Positions 5,537-6,262 of a stretch of DNA of 6,262 bases are shown piece by piece. The DNA is from an uncultured Chloroflexota bacterium (GTDB lineage: Bacteria > Chloroflexota > Anaerolineae > Promineifilales > Promineifilaceae): contig CALFEW010000591.1 of the NCBI GenBank assembly GCA_937958365.1, positions 1-6,262 of the forward strand, given 5' to 3'. The notes beneath the pieces were generated by a model. It saw only the letters and a program-made list of their open reading frames with translations, was not told the origin of the DNA and did no database searches. The position numbers and the translations under genes are program-made. Each line of letters begins with the position of its first letter. The stretch's first letter is position 1.

Positions 5537-6262
5537 ATGCCTGCCACCGGAAAGAAAATTCTGGCCGATTTATGGCACAACAAGACGCGCTCCCTCCTGG
5601 TGGCGCTGTCTATCGCCGTGGGCGTCTTCGCCGTCGGCGTGGTCGCCAGCGCCTTTGCCCTGGTGCAAAAAGATATGGCCGCCGATTATGCCGTCGCCAA
5701 CGCGCACACCGCCCGCATCTACACCGGGGAGTTTGACGATGGGCTGCTGTCTGGCCTGCGCGATGTGCCGGGGGTAACGGCCGTTGACGGCCGTTACAAC
5801 CTGTGGGTCAAAATCAGCGACACCACCGGCAAACTGTACCCCATCAACCTGAACAGCATCGGCCCCCTGGCTGACATTCAGGTAGATCAGCTTATCTTTG
5901 AAGCCGGTTCCGCCACCTTGGCCGAGGGCGAAATCTACCTGGAACGGCAGGGAGCTGAGGGTTTGGGCGTCAGCCCTGGCGACGCCGTCACCCTCACCCT
6001 GAACGATGGGCAAACGCGCCAACTGCGGGTCGCCGGGACCGTCCACGATGTGACCGCCAACCCGTTTGCCTTCACCGACCAGACCAGCGGCTATGTCACG
6101 CCGGAGACGATGGCCGAATTGGGCGGCTCCGCCCTGTACAACTTCGTCAGCCTGATCACGGCCGGTTCCCCCACCGACGCCGCCCAGGTGCGCGAAGTCG
6201 CCGACCGTGTGGCCGCCGAAATCGAAGCTGCCGGGTACACGGTCTACAACGTCAACGTCACC
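5537..6262 (+). CDS. MacB/FtsX-type ABC permease, N-terminal part (cut by window edge)
   Basis: An ATG at 5537 opens a frame with no stop to the window end (242 codons). It begins 2 bases after the ATPase-cNBD stop, and AAGGAGG (5524-5530) inside the end of that gene serves as its Shine-Dalgarno, so the two genes are translationally close and co-transcribed. The start, MPATGKKILADLWHNKTRSL, is typical of the cytoplasmic lead-in of MacB-type permeases. One hydrophobic helix follows at about 19-43 (LLVALSIAVGVFAVGVVASA). The rest is an extracytoplasmic MacB periplasmic-core-like domain with a VPGVTAVDGRY stretch (77-87), a GEIYLERQGAEGLGVSPGD segment (131-149) of the kind that precedes the barrel-like strands, and VAGTVHDV near 165-172. 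The three C-terminal helices and FtsX motif expected in the family lie beyond the window. It is similar in plan, not closely in sequence, to the minus-strand permease. Substrate unknown. Confidence 0.9.
   Translation, partial: MPATGKKILADLWHNKTRSLLVALSIAVGVFAVGVVASAFALVQKDMAADYAVANAHTARIYTGEFDDGLLSGLRDVPGVTAVDGRYNLWVKISDTTGKLYPINLNSIGPLADIQVDQLIFEAGSATLAEGEIYLERQGAEGLGVSPGDAVTLTLNDGQTRQLRVAGTVHDVTANPFAFTDQTSGYVTPETMAELGGSALYNFVSLITAGSPTDAAQVREVADRVAAEIEAAGYTVYNVNVT
5777..5794. repeat. Tandem pair of the over-represented octamer ACGGCCGT
   Basis: Two copies of the palindromic octamer ACGGCCGT lie at 5777-5784 and 5787-5794, separated by two bases, inside the plus-strand permease. The first is read as Thr-Ala-Val and the second as Asp-Gly-Arg, i.e. 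in different frames. Eight more exact copies occur elsewhere in the window (1232, 1370, 2432, 3093, 3424, 4291, 4400 and 4648), so this pair is part of a wider pattern. Confidence 0.6.

Overview
The window reads as GC-rich bacterial chromosome. Its style suggests Chloroflexota, perhaps the class Anaerolineae: strong use of GGC/GCC-type codons, a TPR protein, an ABC ATPase fused to a cyclic-nucleotide-binding-like domain, and a replication-relaxation-type remnant. This assignment is an inference from style; there is no rRNA or marker gene here.

Layout, left to right. (1) Positions 1-395, minus strand: the N-terminal part of a TPR-repeat protein that runs off the left edge. (2) Positions 396-814: no intact gene, but the plus strand holds a frame-broken remnant that resembles the C-terminal half of a replication-relaxation (PF13814-like) protein. 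Its stop codon overlaps the stop of the next gene. (3) Positions 815-4009, minus strand: a two-gene exporter unit transcribed right to left, with a 772-aa two-module FtsX/MacB-type permease first and a 254-aa ABC ATPase second. A 111-bp spacer between them carries a GCGCAG-rich element. (4) Positions 4010-4359: a divergent intergenic region occupied mainly by a large imperfect palindrome of about 212 bp (4105-4316), with a perfect 14-bp-stem hairpin at its exact centre. (5) Positions 4360-6262, plus strand: a second exporter operon, with an ABC ATPase carrying a C-terminal cyclic-nucleotide-binding-like domain followed closely by a MacB/FtsX-type permease cut by the right edge.

The window is therefore built around two divergently transcribed ABC exporters of the MacB/FtsX type (type VII, mechanotransmission class). 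They share the intergenic palindrome but differ in gene order, ATPase subtype and codon style, so they look like separate acquisitions, not a simple duplication. No membrane-fusion protein, sensor kinase or response regulator is visible, so the substrates (lipid, peptide, antibiotic or other) cannot be named.

The points most worth a second look are the long symmetric palindrome between the two operons, the ATPase-cNBD fusion with an apparently shortened phosphate-binding cassette, the decayed replication-relaxation remnant, and a strongly over-represented octamer palindrome, ACGGCCGT. That octamer occurs ten times, in all three reading frames and on both operons.
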